Below, piece by piece: positions 63,829 through 64,000 of a stretch of DNA of 64,000 nt. Source of the DNA: Clostridium algidicarnis DSM 15099. GTDB lineage: Bacteria; Bacillota; Clostridia; Clostridiales; Clostridiaceae. A program made the position numbers and the translations under genes. A model generated the notes under the pieces. The model saw nothing but the letters and a program-made list of their open reading frames with translations, was not told the origin of the DNA and searched no databases. The stretch lies in NCBI RefSeq assembly GCF_002934235.1, contig NZ_PTIS01000001.1, forward strand, positions 372,001 to 436,000. Reading direction: 5' to 3'. How positions within the stretch are numbered: position 1 is the stretch's first letter; every line of letters starts with the position of its first letter.

Positions 63829-64000
63829 TAATAATAGTAAGGGGAGCATTCTTGTTGAAACATTAATTGCATTTTCTATATTAATTTTAATTATTAATAC
63901 ATTCTTTATGTGTAGAAGCTATTATTTTAAAGAAACAATTAATCAGGAAGATTCTATGAAAGAAACATTGTTCTTAGAGGCTTTAAAAAATGAAATATAT
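63812..64000 (+). CDS. Pilin-like protein, 5' part (runs off the window)
   Basis: An open frame from ATG 63812 to the window end (63 codons) starts MRKLNNNNSKGSILVETLIAFSILILI. It has a short basic leader, KG before a hydrophobic helix, and Glu at position +5 after the presumed cleavage site (G, then SILVE), as in minor pseudopilins. It overlaps the preceding pilin gene by 17 bases and has AGGT upstream, so it belongs to the same operon. The remainder and exact class cannot be judged. Confidence 0.75.
   Translation, partial: MRKLNNNNSKGSILVETLIAFSILILIINTFFMCRSYYFKETINQEDSMKETLFLEALKNEIY

Overview
The window is AT-rich, densely coded chromosomal DNA from a low-GC Firmicute, most likely Clostridium sensu stricto or a close relative. 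Gene order and protein families are clostridial: rnhB, comM, dprA, topA and codY, then rpsB, tsf, pyrH, frr, uppS and cdsA, then the mraZ to divIVA division cluster. Anaerobic metabolism shows in a ferredoxin-linked indolepyruvate oxidoreductase (iorAB). Spore formation shows in a SpoVD-type PBP with PASTA domains, SpoVE and PdaA. A selenocysteine tRNA shows that the organism probably decodes UGA as Sec. TTG and GTG starts are common. No phage, insertion sequence, CRISPR array or obvious foreign island was seen.

Layout. 1-6.5 kb: genome maintenance and DNA uptake (end of rbgA, rnhB, yraN in reverse, comM, dprA, topA). 6.7-12.4 kb: codY, then translation and lipid-carrier genes. 12.6-15.9 kb: a phosphate acyltransferase with iorAB, probably 2-oxoacid fermentation. 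15.9-19.4 kb: a reverse-strand SpeA-type decarboxylase and a phosphoglucomutase. 19.4-28.6 kb: a TPR protein, then an exopolysaccharide locus with a CpsC/CpsD/CpsB tyrosine-phosphorylation module, a priming sugar transferase, two GT4 enzymes, an O-antigen-ligase-like protein and a WecG/TagA transferase. 28.8-32.3 kb: hutH, fchA and a Gate-domain membrane protein. 32.3-34.6 kb: pdaA and ychF. 34.7 kb: tRNA-Sec. 35-50 kb: the division and cell-wall cluster. 50-53.2 kb: aroB, aroF, aroA. 53.2-58.5 kb: lspA, rluD, pyrR, uraA and reverse-strand rqcH. 58.7-64 kb: dapF, a lipoprotein and the start of a type IV pilus or competence-pseudopilus operon that runs off the end.

The genes form several working units. 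mraZ to divIVA supplies peptidoglycan precursors and division-site proteins and carries a three-repeat MraZ operator. pyrR and uraA each carry a PyrR-type RNA hairpin, the first coupled to a terminator and the second placed against the Shine-Dalgarno. Most transcription units end in strong intrinsic terminators, and several have near-consensus vegetative promoters with 17-bp spacers.

I saw no clear evidence of a wholly new multi-gene system. The points most worth a second look are the tRNA-Sec gene without sel genes nearby, the absence of a canonical start for ylmG next to a T8 run, the uraA PyrR element with a competing hairpin, the MraZ boxes, the isolated hutH-fchA-Gate trio, and several unexplained inverted repeats in leader regions.
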